A DNA stretch of 64,000 nucleotides from Streptomyces griseus subsp. griseus (GTDB lineage: Bacteria > Actinomycetota > Actinomycetes > Streptomycetales > Streptomycetaceae), in the NCBI RefSeq assembly GCF_000720255.1, contig NZ_JOJE01000029.1:1-64000 (forward strand), given 5' to 3'. A program made the position numbers and the translations under genes. Below the pieces are notes generated by a model, which was not told the DNA's origin, searched no databases, and saw nothing but the letters and a program-made list of their open reading frames with translations. Shown piece by piece: positions 9,866 to 17,918 of the stretch. How positions within the stretch are numbered: position 1 is the stretch's first letter; each line of letters starts with the position of its first letter.

Positions 9866-10848
9866 GGGAATTACAGGTGTCCGCGCTGTCCTTCCCGCAT
9901 CTGGAGAGCGCGCGGACGGCGAAGTGGATCCGCCAGTCCGATCCCGAGGTGTACATGATCAATTACATTCTCTGTGGGGAGGGGGTTTTCTCCCATGCCG
10001 GGAGTGACACGACATTGCATGCTGGCGACCTCATCATGCTGGACGGCAGTCGTCCCTTCGATGCCCACCGCCACGCCTTTCAAAGCAGCTGGTCACAACT
10101 GACCCTGCAGTTTCCTCGCCGGCTGTTGCCGCTGCCGGAGAAAACGGTGCAGCGCCTGCTCGCTGTCCCGATCGACGGGCGCAGGGGCATGGGTGGGGCG
10201 TTTACCCGCTGGCTGACCGACCTCAACGCTCGCGCCGGCGAGTTCACCCCCGCCGACATTTCCACACTCACCTCGGTCACCCTGAACCTTCTGGCGTCCG
10301 TCATCGCCCGCCGCCTGGCTGCTGACGATGCGCTGACCCCGGAGGCCCGCCGGACCGCCCTGCGGGCCAAGATCAACGCGTTCGTCGAGCAGCACCTTGC
10401 CGACCCGGTCATGAGTCCCCGGACGATCGCGGACGCCCACCACATTTCCCTTCGCTATCTCCAGCAGCTGCTCGCCGAGGACGACACCTCGCCGGCAGCC
10501 TGGATACGCCACCGCCGTCTGGAACGCTGCCGCCTCGACCTGGCCGACCCCCGCTTGAACGCCCGCTCAGTCCAGGCCATCGCCGAACGCTGGGGCTTCA
10601 CCAATCCAGCGCACTTCAGCCGCCTGTTCCGGGCCACGTACGGGATGCCGCCACGGGACTACAGAAACCTGGCGTACGCGGTCTCGAACCCGCCGAGGAG
10701 CCGCGTCTCCTCTCGGCCGCCTATGTCGCGCGTCCTGTGCACGAGCGCCGCTATTCCTACCGCGACGCCATCCCCGCAGAGGTCGGGCGGCTCCGCGCCG
10801 AGGGGCGGCGATACAGCCGGTGGCACAACGGCTTCCAGTGGCTGCTAA
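9847..10848 (+). pseudogene. AraC-family regulator, probably N-truncated, with a read-through tail
   Basis: The frame encodes an AraC-binding-like domain (LESARTAKWIRQSDPEVYMIN, AGDLIMLDGSRPF) and a full double HTH (TIADAHHISLRYLQQLL; VQAIAERWGFTNPAHFSRLF). The intact relative at 31658-32686 has ~60 more residues before RQSDPEVY, so the N-terminus is missing. The only available start (GTG 9847) overlaps the lipase fragment. After YRNLAYA the frame continues ~60 residues into the neighbouring DUF4231 remnant out of frame. It could still make a DNA-binding protein, but looks like a deletion product. Confidence 0.68.
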
Positions 10849-11110
10849 TCCTTTGCTCCGCCGCCATTCCCGCTGTTGCCGCCTTCTACGACCCGCCGCA
10901 GCCCGGCAAGGGCCGACTCATCGGCCTCGGTGCCAGCGTGTCTGTCATCATCTCCGCGATGGGCTACTACAGGTTCCGTGAGCGCAGCTTCAATCTGCAG
11001 CAGACCGCGGACTCCATAGAGCAGCACCGCGCGGCCGCCGTCCGGAGTACCGCCCCTACACCGCCCGCCGGGCCCGGCCCCGCCCACCGCTCGCAGAGGA
11101 TCTCAGCGGA
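10680..11110 (+). pseudogene. DUF4231 (SLATT-like) membrane protein remnant
   Basis: Frame 3 reads EPRLLSAAYVARPVHERRYSYRDAIPAEV, then two transmembrane segments (WLLILCSAAIPAVAAF; LIGLGASVSVIISAMGYY) and FRERSFNLQQTADSIEQH, the DUF4231/SLATT pattern. A frameshift near 11036 separates this from EYRPYTA in another frame, and the 3' end runs into the S26 peptidase gene on the other strand. SLATT-type proteins are predicted to serve in bacterial conflict systems. Here no intact partner gene remains. Confidence 0.6.
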
Positions 11111-11793
11111 CTGCCTGCTCGTGGCTGTGTGGCCGTCCCCAGGACACGTTCCACGGGGAGGTACCCCAGCGATCGCGAGTCGAGACTGTTGTCCGGATTG
11201 TCGCCGAGGATGACCAGCCCGCCAGGGGGTACCAGACCATCCGCAGTGTCGGGCAGACCGGGCACAGTGTCACGCGGTATCGGATCCCCCGCGACCGCGA
11301 CCACTCGCTTGATGAGCCATTGGCGGCCCGCGATGGCATCGGCCCCGCCTGAACGGCTCACCGGCGGGGCGGTCCAGCGGGCACCCGGCGTCGGCCGTTC
11401 GATCACGATCACCCGGCCAGGAACGGGGCGCAGGTCCCGGCGTACTCGCACGTGGTCCCCGTCGCGGAAGGTCGGCCGCATGCTCTGTCCGCGGACGGTC
11501 ACCGTGACCAGCATGCGCTCAAGTGTTGCCAGGACGGCGATACACGCGGTCAGAGCCGACGCGGCACAACCACAGACCAAGGCTGGATTGCGGGCGCCCG
11601 CGAGGAGAAGGCCTGGTACGCCGGTCCAGACGGCCGCGGCCGCCCACCGCAGCGCGGTGCGTGCGGCTCGCGGCGTGGAGGCGTCTACGGGTTCCCGGAG
11701 CATCTGGTTCCACAGGCGTGGCAGGACACGGCTGGGCACGATCGGGGAGGCTTCGCCGTCGGGCGTTCCAGCGCCACAGGGACCGGCGGTCAT
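11056..11793 (-). CDS. S26 (type I) signal peptidase-like protein of the Cys-rich peptide operon
   Basis: The 245-residue protein has a transmembrane region at ~57-95, then Ser104 in VRGQSMRPTFRDGDHV and Lys162 in WLIKRVVAVAGD, the Ser/Lys dyad of type I signal peptidases. GLVILGDNPDNSLDSRSLG is the conserved box E region. The start overlaps the ABC transporter stop (ATGA, 11790-11793), making it the last gene of the peptide operon. Since the exporter lacks a C39 domain, this peptidase is the best candidate to cleave the precursor after Ala26-Gln27-Ala28. That substrate assignment is inferred from context and the AXA site. Confidence 0.88.
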   Translation of the reverse strand: MTAGPCGAGTPDGEASPIVPSRVLPRLWNQMLREPVDASTPRAARTALRWAAAAVWTGVPGLLLAGARNPALVCGCAASALTACIAVLATLERMLVTVTVRGQSMRPTFRDGDHVRVRRDLRPVPGRVIVIERPTPGARWTAPPVSRSGGADAIAGRQWLIKRVVAVAGDPIPRDTVPGLPDTADGLVPPGGLVILGDNPDNSLDSRSLGYLPVERVLGTATQPRAGSPLRSSASGGRGRARRAV

Positions 11794-13664
11794 GACTGGC
11801 CTCCCAGAGAGACAGAGAGGTCGCCTCCGGTCCGGTAGCCGGAGGCCTGGAGCAGGAAGAGGCGCGCGTAGGCACCCCGGGCCGCCATCAGTGAGTCGTG
11901 GTCACCTTGTTCGGTGACGCGGCCGTTCGCGAGGACGACGATCGAATCCGCGTTCCTGACAGCGCCCAGACGGTGTGAGATGAGGAGGCTGGTCCGTCCG
12001 TTTCGGTACTTCGCGAGAGAGGCATGGATCTCCGCCTCGGCCTGCGCGTCCAGTCCCGCGGAAGGCTCGTCGAGGATCATCAAGTCACGCTGGTCACGGA
12101 GGAGCGCGCGGGCCAGCGCGAGCCGCTGCCACTGCCCACCGGACAAGGCGACGCCGGTCTTGGGATCGTCTTTCTCGGACTCCATGAAGAACACGCGCGA
12201 CAGCAGGGTGTCGTAGCCGTGAGGCAGGGCGAGCAGGGCATCGTGGATACCGGCACGCCGGGCGGCGTCCTCCAGTCGGGCTCTGTCGCCGAACATGGAG
12301 AGATTGCCGACTCCGATGTTCTCAGCGGCTGTCATGTCGTACTGGACGTAGTCCTGGAACACCGTTCCGATCCGCTCTCTGAGTGCGGTCGGGTCGACGT
12401 CACGGAGGTCCACCCCGTCCCAGAGGATGGCTCCGCGCGTGGGATCGTAGAAGCGGCACATCATCTTGACGAGCGTCGACTTCCCCGTGCCGTTCAGACC
12501 GACCAGAGCCATGGACGTCCCGTGTGGAATGAACAGATTGACCCCACGCAGCACCCACGGGTGTTCGTCCGAGTAGCGGAACCAGACGTCGCGCAGTTCG
12601 ATCCCGTGCCGGAGGGGACGAAGCGGGCACGGCGCGACGGCAAGAGGAAGATCAGGTTCTGCCGTGGTCACTGCGGCGTAGTGGTCGAACAGGAGCAGCG
12701 CCTGGTGTGTCCCCGCCACCTGCCCGGTAAGGGTGACCAGCGTTGCCTGCACACCCGCCACAGCGGCCACGAACATGGTGATGCCACCGACCGAGAAGGC
12801 CCCCGTGTTGGCGGCGCTCACCGCCCACAACAGACCCCCGCCGCTCACGAGCGCGGCTAGCACACCAAGCCCGGTCTGGACGAGCATCGTCCGCCGGTCC
12901 ACGGCACGTTTGGCGGTGTCCGCGGCCCGCCGGTCGTTGAGCATGCGTCCACGCAGGAAGGCCCCCGTGCCGAAAAGCCGTACCTCCTTGGCCGAGTCGG
13001 CGCCGGTCATCAGGTGGCTGTAGAACAGCTCCCGGCGCTCGGCCGGGCCAATGGACAGCAACATCCGTGCCCGGCGCCGCGACAGACTGAGCTGGGCGAG
13101 CAGCATGGGCACCCCTGACAGCAGCACCAAGGCGGCCATCACCGGACTGAGCAGGAGCAGGGAGCCGAGAAAACCGGCGATGGTGATCGATGACCTGACG
13201 CTTCCCAGGAGGCAGTCGACCGTCTGGCTGGGCGTGCTGCGGCCGGCTTGGTCCGCTAGGCGCAGCTGGTCCACGAAGCGTGGGTCCTCAAACCTGCCCA
13301 GCCCGACGTAGGATCCGACGGCGGTGAACAATCGTTCCTGAGCCAGCAACGCCACCGCGCGGTCCAGTTCGGCGCGCACAAACTGCGTGAGATGCGGCAG
13401 GGTACCGGCGACGGCGGAGACACCGGCGAGTACCACCCCCAGGGTGACCAGCCGCCCCGCCGGAGCACCGGCGATCAGTTCATCCAGCACCGACTTGGTG
13501 AGCCATGCGGTGGCCACGGGCGCCACACCGCTGATCACCATGGTGATCGCGTAGAGTGCCGTGGCGCCGGGCGCCGCCGCACCTGTCAGCGCACAGACTG
13601 AGGCTGCGAGTCGTGCCGTCGCGCGCAGTCGGGTACGGCCTTCTGCCGCTGCCAGATGCCTCAC
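11790..13664 (-). CDS. ABC exporter (fused membrane and ATPase domains) of the Cys-rich peptide operon
   Basis: The 624-residue half-transporter carries a six-helix membrane domain (residues ~15-330) and a complete nucleotide-binding domain: Walker A GLNGTGKSTLV, signature SGGQWQRLALARAL, Walker B DLMILDEPSAGLDA and H-loop LLISHRLGAV. No N-terminal C39 peptidase domain is present, unlike many double-Gly bacteriocin exporters. It overlaps TlpA upstream and the S26 gene downstream by four bases each. It most likely exports the 66-residue precursor or its matured core. Adjacent GC and codon use are typical for the host. Confidence 0.92.
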   Translation of the reverse strand: MRHLAAAEGRTRLRATARLAASVCALTGAAAPGATALYAITMVISGVAPVATAWLTKSVLDELIAGAPAGRLVTLGVVLAGVSAVAGTLPHLTQFVRAELDRAVALLAQERLFTAVGSYVGLGRFEDPRFVDQLRLADQAGRSTPSQTVDCLLGSVRSSITIAGFLGSLLLLSPVMAALVLLSGVPMLLAQLSLSRRRARMLLSIGPAERRELFYSHLMTGADSAKEVRLFGTGAFLRGRMLNDRRAADTAKRAVDRRTMLVQTGLGVLAALVSGGGLLWAVSAANTGAFSVGGITMFVAAVAGVQATLVTLTGQVAGTHQALLLFDHYAAVTTAEPDLPLAVAPCPLRPLRHGIELRDVWFRYSDEHPWVLRGVNLFIPHGTSMALVGLNGTGKSTLVKMMCRFYDPTRGAILWDGVDLRDVDPTALRERIGTVFQDYVQYDMTAAENIGVGNLSMFGDRARLEDAARRAGIHDALLALPHGYDTLLSRVFFMESEKDDPKTGVALSGGQWQRLALARALLRDQRDLMILDEPSAGLDAQAEAEIHASLAKYRNGRTSLLISHRLGAVRNADSIVVLANGRVTEQGDHDSLMAARGAYARLFLLQASGYRTGGDLSVSLGGQS

Positions 13665-14212
13665 GCCGCTGCCCGGTCCTGGGCGTGACCCATTGGCACG
13701 CTGTCGTCAGTGACCACCAGTACCCCTCTCGTGTCGCGGGCGACCTCGAGTAGGGACGGAAAACCAATGACGGAGAACGCTTGTGAAATCGGCCCACCGT
13801 GCTCCTCGACGACCACCCGGGCCACGGAGGCGAACTGAGCGGCATACGCCGCGGTCTTGTCCTCCTCGTCCCCGACGACCACCGCCACTGCCTGTCGGCG
13901 ACCGCCGGGGAGGTCCTGCGCGTGCGCCAGGAATTCCGGCAGCTTTTCCCCGCACGCCTTGCAGCCGGGGGTGAAAAAGGCGACAACTGTTTCGTTCACG
14001 AGCTCCTCATGCGTCAGCCGCTCGCCCTGGACCGTGAGGGTTTCGAAAGGTGCCACCGCATCACCCCTGCTGATGGCGGGCCTCGGTCCCCGGTCGACAC
14101 GGGCCAACTCCTCGGAGTGCTCACGGAGTCTCTTGATGACCCCCACTGTGAGGATCAGGTCCAGGGTGCAGACCAGCCCGACGAGAACGACGAGCCCGAT
14201 CAGTAACGGCAT
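13661..14212 (-). CDS. Membrane-anchored TlpA/MauD-like thioredoxin
   Basis: The 183-residue product has one N-terminal transmembrane helix (LLIGLVVLVGLVCTLDLILT) followed by a thioredoxin fold. The redox motif is CKAC in AFFTPGCKACGEKLPEF, and the cis-proline loop is GFPSLLEV. The topology places the active site outside the membrane. It lies between the MauE-type gene (8 bases) and the ABC exporter (4-base overlap). With MauE it is expected to move disulfides to or from the exported six-cysteine peptide; oxidase, isomerase or reductase direction cannot be decided from sequence. Confidence 0.9.
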   Translation of the reverse strand: MPLLIGLVVLVGLVCTLDLILTVGVIKRLREHSEELARVDRGPRPAISRGDAVAPFETLTVQGERLTHEELVNETVVAFFTPGCKACGEKLPEFLAHAQDLPGGRRQAVAVVVGDEEDKTAAYAAQFASVARVVVEEHGGPISQAFSVIGFPSLLEVARDTRGVLVVTDDSVPMGHAQDRAAA

Positions 14213-14220
14213 TATGCCTC

Positions 14221-14757
14221 CTAGCGACGAGCAGGACGGAAAAGATCGACAAGGTCGTCAAGAACAACGGCCAGGCCACCGGTCAGCCCACCGGCACACG
14301 CGCAGACCAGCAATTCGGCCCACTGCACGCAGGGTGTGCCCGTGGTGGCCACGGCTCCTGCGAGTGCGACGACCGTGAGGCCGACATTCCGCAGGATGTG
14401 CCGGACGCCGAGCGGGCGCTTCGCGGTTCCGAAGCACCGGCAGTTCACTTGGCGCCCCTGGATGACGACGCGGGAGATGCCCGTGGCGAACGCCGCCAGA
14501 AGGCCGGCGGACAGCAGGAATCCCGCTGCTCCCAGGCCGGGCGAGAACGGTGTCGCCATGAGCAGCGCAGCTGCCGTGGCCTCGCAGCACACAACGGCGA
14601 ACGCGCAGGGGCCCACCCAACTGTCAGGAATCAGATTGAAATCCTTCAGTGAACGCGAGAACGCCCAGAAAGCAGCGGCGTTGCGTGACTTGCCGATGGC
14701 CGCCACTCCGAAGACCACGAGGAGACAAGCGGCACAGGCAGCATTGATCGGGTCCAC
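14221..14757 (-). CDS. MauE/DoxX-type redox membrane protein
   Basis: GTG 14757, preceded by GGGAAGG, begins a 178-residue protein with four or five membrane helices (AACAACLLVVFGVAAIGK; FAVVCCEATAAALLMA; GAAGFLLSAGLLAAFATG; LTVVALAGAVATTG). The motif VNCRCFG is the paired-cysteine CxCFG signature of MauE-like proteins that relay electrons to TlpA/MauD thioredoxins. It sits directly before the TlpA gene, as MauE/MauD pairs usually do. A longer reading upstream would overlap the precursor gene and has no domain support, so I reject it. Confidence 0.87.
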   Translation of the reverse strand: MDPINAACAACLLVVFGVAAIGKSRNAAAFWAFSRSLKDFNLIPDSWVGPCAFAVVCCEATAAALLMATPFSPGLGAAGFLLSAGLLAAFATGISRVVIQGRQVNCRCFGTAKRPLGVRHILRNVGLTVVALAGAVATTGTPCVQWAELLVCACAGGLTGGLAVVLDDLVDLFRPARR

Positions 14758-14858
14758 GCTTCGGGAGCCTTCCCTGGTCGGCGTGTGCTCCCGGCCGAGC
14801 ACGCGCTCATCGCGTGCCCGGCCTCTGAGCGGAATCGGAACTGCTGGACCGACGTGGA

Positions 14859-15059
14859 TCAGACGCAGTCGTCGCAGTAGAGGAACGTCCAGTTGGTCTT
14901 GCAGTTCGCGCTGTACGACCACCAGCCGTTGTTCTTGTAGTCGCATCCGGAACCGTGGAAGCACTTGTAGCAACCGGCTTGAGCCGAGGCATCAGCCTCG
15001 ACTCTGGGCACGAAGCGGTCGAGGAGAGCACTCCCCACAGCCTCGATTTTCTTCAACAT
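14859..15059 (-). CDS. Precursor of a six-cysteine secreted peptide (putative bacteriocin/RiPP)
   Basis: ATG 15059 follows a near-ideal AAAGGAG with seven bases between, giving 66 residues. Residues 1-28 form a charged, amphipathic leader (MLKKIEAVGSALLDRFVPRV, then EADASAQA) with no Sec-type hydrophobic core. An AQA site precedes Gly29. The 38-residue core has Cys30, 33, 39, 53, 62 and 65, three Trp, four Tyr and two Phe, and ends YCDDCV. This fits a disulfide-stabilised peptide. Genes for redox proteins, an exporter and a signal peptidase follow on the same strand. No lanthionine, YcaO or radical-SAM enzyme is nearby. Antibacterial action is inference. Confidence 0.85.
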   Translation of the reverse strand: MLKKIEAVGSALLDRFVPRVEADASAQAGCYKCFHGSGCDYKNNGWWSYSANCKTNWTFLYCDDCV

Positions 15060-15169
15060 GCGCTGACTCCTTTGTCCGAACCTTTTTCGCCCGATTCCCT
15101 GGCGCCGCACGCTCTCAATGCGAGCTTGCTTCTCCGGGGCCTACGGCCAGCATGACAGTAGGCATTCAT
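15053..15169 (-). CDS. Possible 38-residue leader ORF coupled to the peptide precursor
   Basis: ATG 15169 lies ten bases after AAAGG and opens a frame whose TGA stop lies within the first codons of the precursor (stop 15055-15053, precursor ATG 15059-15057). Such overlap would allow coupled translation. The product (MNAYCHAGRRPRRSKLAL and so on) is basic and resembles nothing I know. It may be chance in this 5' region; the precursor has its own strong SD. Confidence 0.25.
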   Translation of the reverse strand: MNAYCHAGRRPRRSKLALRACGARESGEKGSDKGVSAC

Positions 15170-15309
15170 GCTGTAATTGCCTTTCTGCGCACGCGTGTTG
15201 ACGATGCGCGCGGGAATCTGCGTGATGCCCGGATTACGCGTCGAACGAGAGCGGTTCGCGGTCGTCAACGGAGGCGGGATTATCCGCCACGGCCATACGG
15301 ATCGCCCGG

Positions 15310-15610
15310 GTCGTCCACGTCCCCAGTGGTCGATGGGCCTTCGAAGGTCGCGTCCTTGGCTCCGGGCATCCGGCCCACGACCACTACGTCGGCAAGCCCG
15401 CCCCGAACAGCGCCCAGCAGAACCCCATCACTTACTTCGACTCCCCCTGGGCAACCGCGAGTGCAACTGCGGATGCGGCAAGTCCATCAGCCTGCGCGAC
15501 TTCCTTCCCAGCCATGGCCAGCGGCCCATCCACGAGAGCATCGCCCGGGTCGGAACCGTGATGGACTTCATCACCTGGTTCGACCAGATCTGGAAGCCGG
15601 ATGAGGACCA
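15310..15610 (+). pseudogene. Frameshifted remnant of an unrecognised accessory gene
   Basis: Two frames join across a missing base near 15441: RVVHVPSGRWAFEGRVLGSG and AQQNPITYFD in the first, then PLGNRECNCGCGKSISLRDF and RVGTVMDFITWFDQIWKP in the second. The CxCGC and RDFLPSHGQR patterns recall proteins of phages and plasmids, but I cannot name the family. There is no intact start. It adds to the decayed genes flanking the peptide operon. Confidence 0.4.
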
Positions 15611-15643
15611 GCAAATGTCCCGTAGAAGCGAGGTGGCTGCGAC

Positions 15644-15800
15644 ATGGAGATCCTGGCCCTGCGCCACCAGCTCATGGTGCTGGAGCGGCAACTCGGCAAG
15701 GACAGGGTGCGGTTCACTCCGAGCGAGGGGGCGTTCCTGGCGGCGCTGCTGCATCGGCTGCCACAGCAGATGCTGCGCGAGCTGATCCGCCTCCGCGGCG
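15644..15800 (+). pseudogene. Fragment of an integrase-type transposase
   Basis: From 15644 the frame reads MEILALRHQLMVLERQLG, then KDRVRFTPSEGAFLAALLHRLP, matching the N-terminal region of transposases with an integrase catalytic core, where RHQLAVLQRQ is a familiar block. The similarity ends near 15800, before any DDE residue. What follows has no recognisable coding pattern up to ~16040. Confidence 0.6.
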
Positions 15801-16041
15801 TGCCTGCTGTAGTAAGCACTGCGATTTCCACGCTGCCCCGCACATGCCCCAGCCCGGAAGGCAAACCACTCCCCCGGTGGAGACAGCCGCGAGCTTCCAG
15901 GCCGAGCCTCGCCCGCGAGTTGGCTGACGGCCGCCGGTTCTGGAGCGCCGAGACCCCCGTTTCATCGCCGATCTCGCACCTGGTCGTTTACGACACAAAC
16001 ATCGAGGTGGCCCGCCACGAGAGGCTGATCGCGAAGGGCAG

Positions 16042-16533
16042 TTGCCGCCTGAACCTGGACGATCCTGCGCCCGGACCAGAAGCCGAACCGCGCGTCACGT
16101 TACAGCGGGGCAAAGGTTCTCTGATGCGGCACGGCTGGAGCAGCGGCTGGAGGACATCGCTGTGGAGCGCCACCGTCAGATGCCTCAGCGGATAGGACAG
16201 GACGCGGAGGCGGTCGCCGAGGTGTGCGCAGTACGCAGAGATGCGCGGGCGCGGACGAACGCGGCTGCCACCGATCAGAAGGGGGCGGACGAGGTGCTGC
16301 ATCTGGCGCCGGTCGGCTGGTATGCCGACTGGTTCCTGTCCCGGGTGCCGGGGAAGGTCGACATGGACCGTGACGCCATCGTTGCGCGGTTCGCGGCGTT
16401 GGGGGAGGAGATGCCGATGAAGCGGTACCCGGACCGGCTGCGGGTAGAGACACGCGAGGAGTTCGAGGCGCGTCTGAAGCGGGAGACCGCGAAGGCGGCG
16501 AAGGAACTGCACAGGCGTCCCGTGGCCGCATAA
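16042..16533 (+). CDS. Hypothetical protein, probably a gene remnant
   Basis: The frame up to the stop at 16533 shows host-like codon bias only in its later part (from ~16150), with VGWYADWFLSRVPGKVDMDRDAI and a Lys/Glu-rich C-terminal helix (REEFEARLKRETAKAAKEL). The first ~40 codons look random, so the true start was probably lost or is an internal GTG near 16164. I do not recognise a family. Confidence 0.35.
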   Translation: MPPEPGRSCARTRSRTARHVTAGQRFSDAARLEQRLEDIAVERHRQMPQRIGQDAEAVAEVCAVRRDARARTNAAATDQKGADEVLHLAPVGWYADWFLSRVPGKVDMDRDAIVARFAALGEEMPMKRYPDRLRVETREEFEARLKRETAKAAKELHRRPVAA

Positions 16534-16613
16534 TTCCCCCGCAGAAAACACGAGAGCCCCCGTCCTCCTGGTCGCGGAGGCGAGGGCGCTGCGGTGTGCG
16601 AGGTCTGGCAGCG

Positions 16614-17078
16614 TCAGGTCTGGCACTGCGAGGTCGCCGCGCTGGACCAGTTCGACCAGGCGCCCCCCGCCGGCCTCACGTGGACGCGGATCGTGACTTT
16701 GACCGTGTCACAGATGCGGGACTTGGAGGCGATGGCGATCGGGCCGACCGTGGAACGCCGCTGCACGATGGTCCGGCCGCTGCCCATTTTCACCCAGTCG
16801 GCGCCGCCCGCCTGGAGGTACGCCTCGTACTCGACCCATGAGGCGTGGGAGCGGGAGTTGGTGATGAGGGCGTGGGCGGTGATGTCGCGCCAGAAGATCT
16901 CCCCGTCCTTCCAGCGTTCGGCGGAAATACAGCCGCGGGCGCCGATGTTCTGCGTCGAGACCCCGCCGCCGCAGGCGACGGCAGCGGCGTGGGCCTGGGC
17001 GGGGAAGGCGAGCGCGGCCACGGCGGCTGTCGCGACGAGGGCTCCCGTACGTTTCATGGTCCGGGCAGTTTTTGTCAT
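16614..17078 (-). CDS. Small secreted protein of unknown function
   Basis: The 154-residue product has a clear signal peptide (MKRTGALVATAAVAALAFPAQ, cleavage near AHAAA). The mature part holds four Cys (CGGG, GCIS, RICDT, SQCQT), likely two disulfides, and alternates strands typical of a small extracellular beta-protein (SWVEYEAYLQAGG; TVKVTIRVHVRPAGG). ATG 17078 or ATG 17057 could start translation; neither has a strong SD. The convergent frame ends at 16533, with an imperfect GC-rich hairpin between them. Similar secreted actinomycete proteins are mostly unnamed. Confidence 0.65.
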   Translation of the reverse strand: MTKTARTMKRTGALVATAAVAALAFPAQAHAAAVACGGGVSTQNIGARGCISAERWKDGEIFWRDITAHALITNSRSHASWVEYEAYLQAGGADWVKMGSGRTIVQRRSTVGPIAIASKSRICDTVKVTIRVHVRPAGGAWSNWSSAATSQCQT

Positions 17079-17129
17079 GGGGGGAACCGTATCCGCTCGT
17101 TCAGTCGCCCGCCCCGGTATCCGGCACAG

Positions 17130-17678
17130 TCACGGTCTGGTCCTGGACGTCTTCGACCACGGTGGCACCGACCAGGCCGAGACCGAGCAGGTTAGCGGCG
17201 ACCAGCAGTAACGCGCCGGCCGCTTCTGTACACCCGACAAGGTGGGGCTGGAGCCGGACCGGATCGCCCCCGCGCCGCGAGAGATCGAGCCGGAAGCCAC
17301 ACCGCGTAGGAAACGGCGCTGGTCATTCCTCGGTCGCTGATCCCGATACCCGCGTACTTCTCGTCTGTTCGTGCTGCACACGGGATCGCCTGGGAATACC
17401 TGCCGCAGGAACTCGGCTTCGGATCGACAGGGAGTGACCGCACCACAAGAAGTGGACCAGAGCCGAAACGATCGGGTCCGGCGGCGTCGGTAGTACGCAT
17501 ACGTGAGAACCAGAAGCAGCGGGCCCCACAGGTTCAACAGCCCGCTCGTCGCCATCGCGAGGATGTCCCAGCCCTCGTCGTACGGCCAGGCCGCAGTGCC
17601 GGCGGTAGCGGCTTCGTACAGCCAGTCGATGCCGAGCGCGGTGAAGACGAGGCCGCTGAGTCGGGTGGCGACGAGCAC
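17130..17678 (-). CDS. Hypothetical membrane protein, possibly frameshifted
   Basis: GTG 17678 opens a frame with two hydrophobic helices (LSGLVFTALGIDWLYEAATAG; GLLNLWGPLLLVLTYAYY) followed by YRRRRTR. After ~70 residues the composition becomes Arg/Ser-rich and unlike protein, so the gene probably ends early or is frameshifted. No family recognised. Confidence 0.35.
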   Translation of the reverse strand: MLVATRLSGLVFTALGIDWLYEAATAGTAAWPYDEGWDILAMATSGLLNLWGPLLLVLTYAYYRRRRTRSFRLWSTSCGAVTPCRSEAEFLRQVFPGDPVCSTNRREVRGYRDQRPRNDQRRFLRGVASGSISRGAGAIRSGSSPTLSGVQKRPARYCWSPLTCSVSAWSVPPWSKTSRTRP

Positions 17679-17682
17679 GGTG

Positions 17683-17902
17683 AGGATTGCCGACGCGGAA
17701 TGCGCCGCGTTGCGAACTCGACGCCTGTGGTCGACCCAGGCGAACGCACCACCGCCGCCGCCCTGACGCAGCTCGCCTGGATCGCGCTGCCCTTCGTCGT
17801 CGACGGCGGCCTGCGAATCGCTGACGACCTCACCCTCTCCACATTCTTCCGCCCCGCACGACCAACGGCGCCCGACACATGACCACCTGCGAAAACGCGG
17901 GT
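17683..17902. other. Intergenic stretch with possible coding remnant
   Basis: A short plus-strand frame (to 17882) reads LTQLAWIALPFVVDGGLRI and TLSTFFRP, which looks like a fragment of a real protein but has no start context or recognisable family. Nothing else is seen. It closes the decayed region that began near 15.3 kb. Confidence 0.3.
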
Positions 17903-17918
17903 CACCGTCGGCCGGCGT

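Noticed and set aside
10680..11110. DUF4231/SLATT remnant considered as part of an active defence system
   Set aside because: It is frameshifted, truncated and lacks an intact effector partner.
14758..14973. N-terminal extension of the MauE-type protein
   Set aside because: It would overlap the precursor gene, has no SD and reads as a shadow; GTG 14757 has GGGAAGG and precedes the first membrane helix.
16540..16600. GC-rich hairpin between two convergent frames considered as a terminator
   Set aside because: The stem has several mismatches and shifts, so I could not define arms with confidence.
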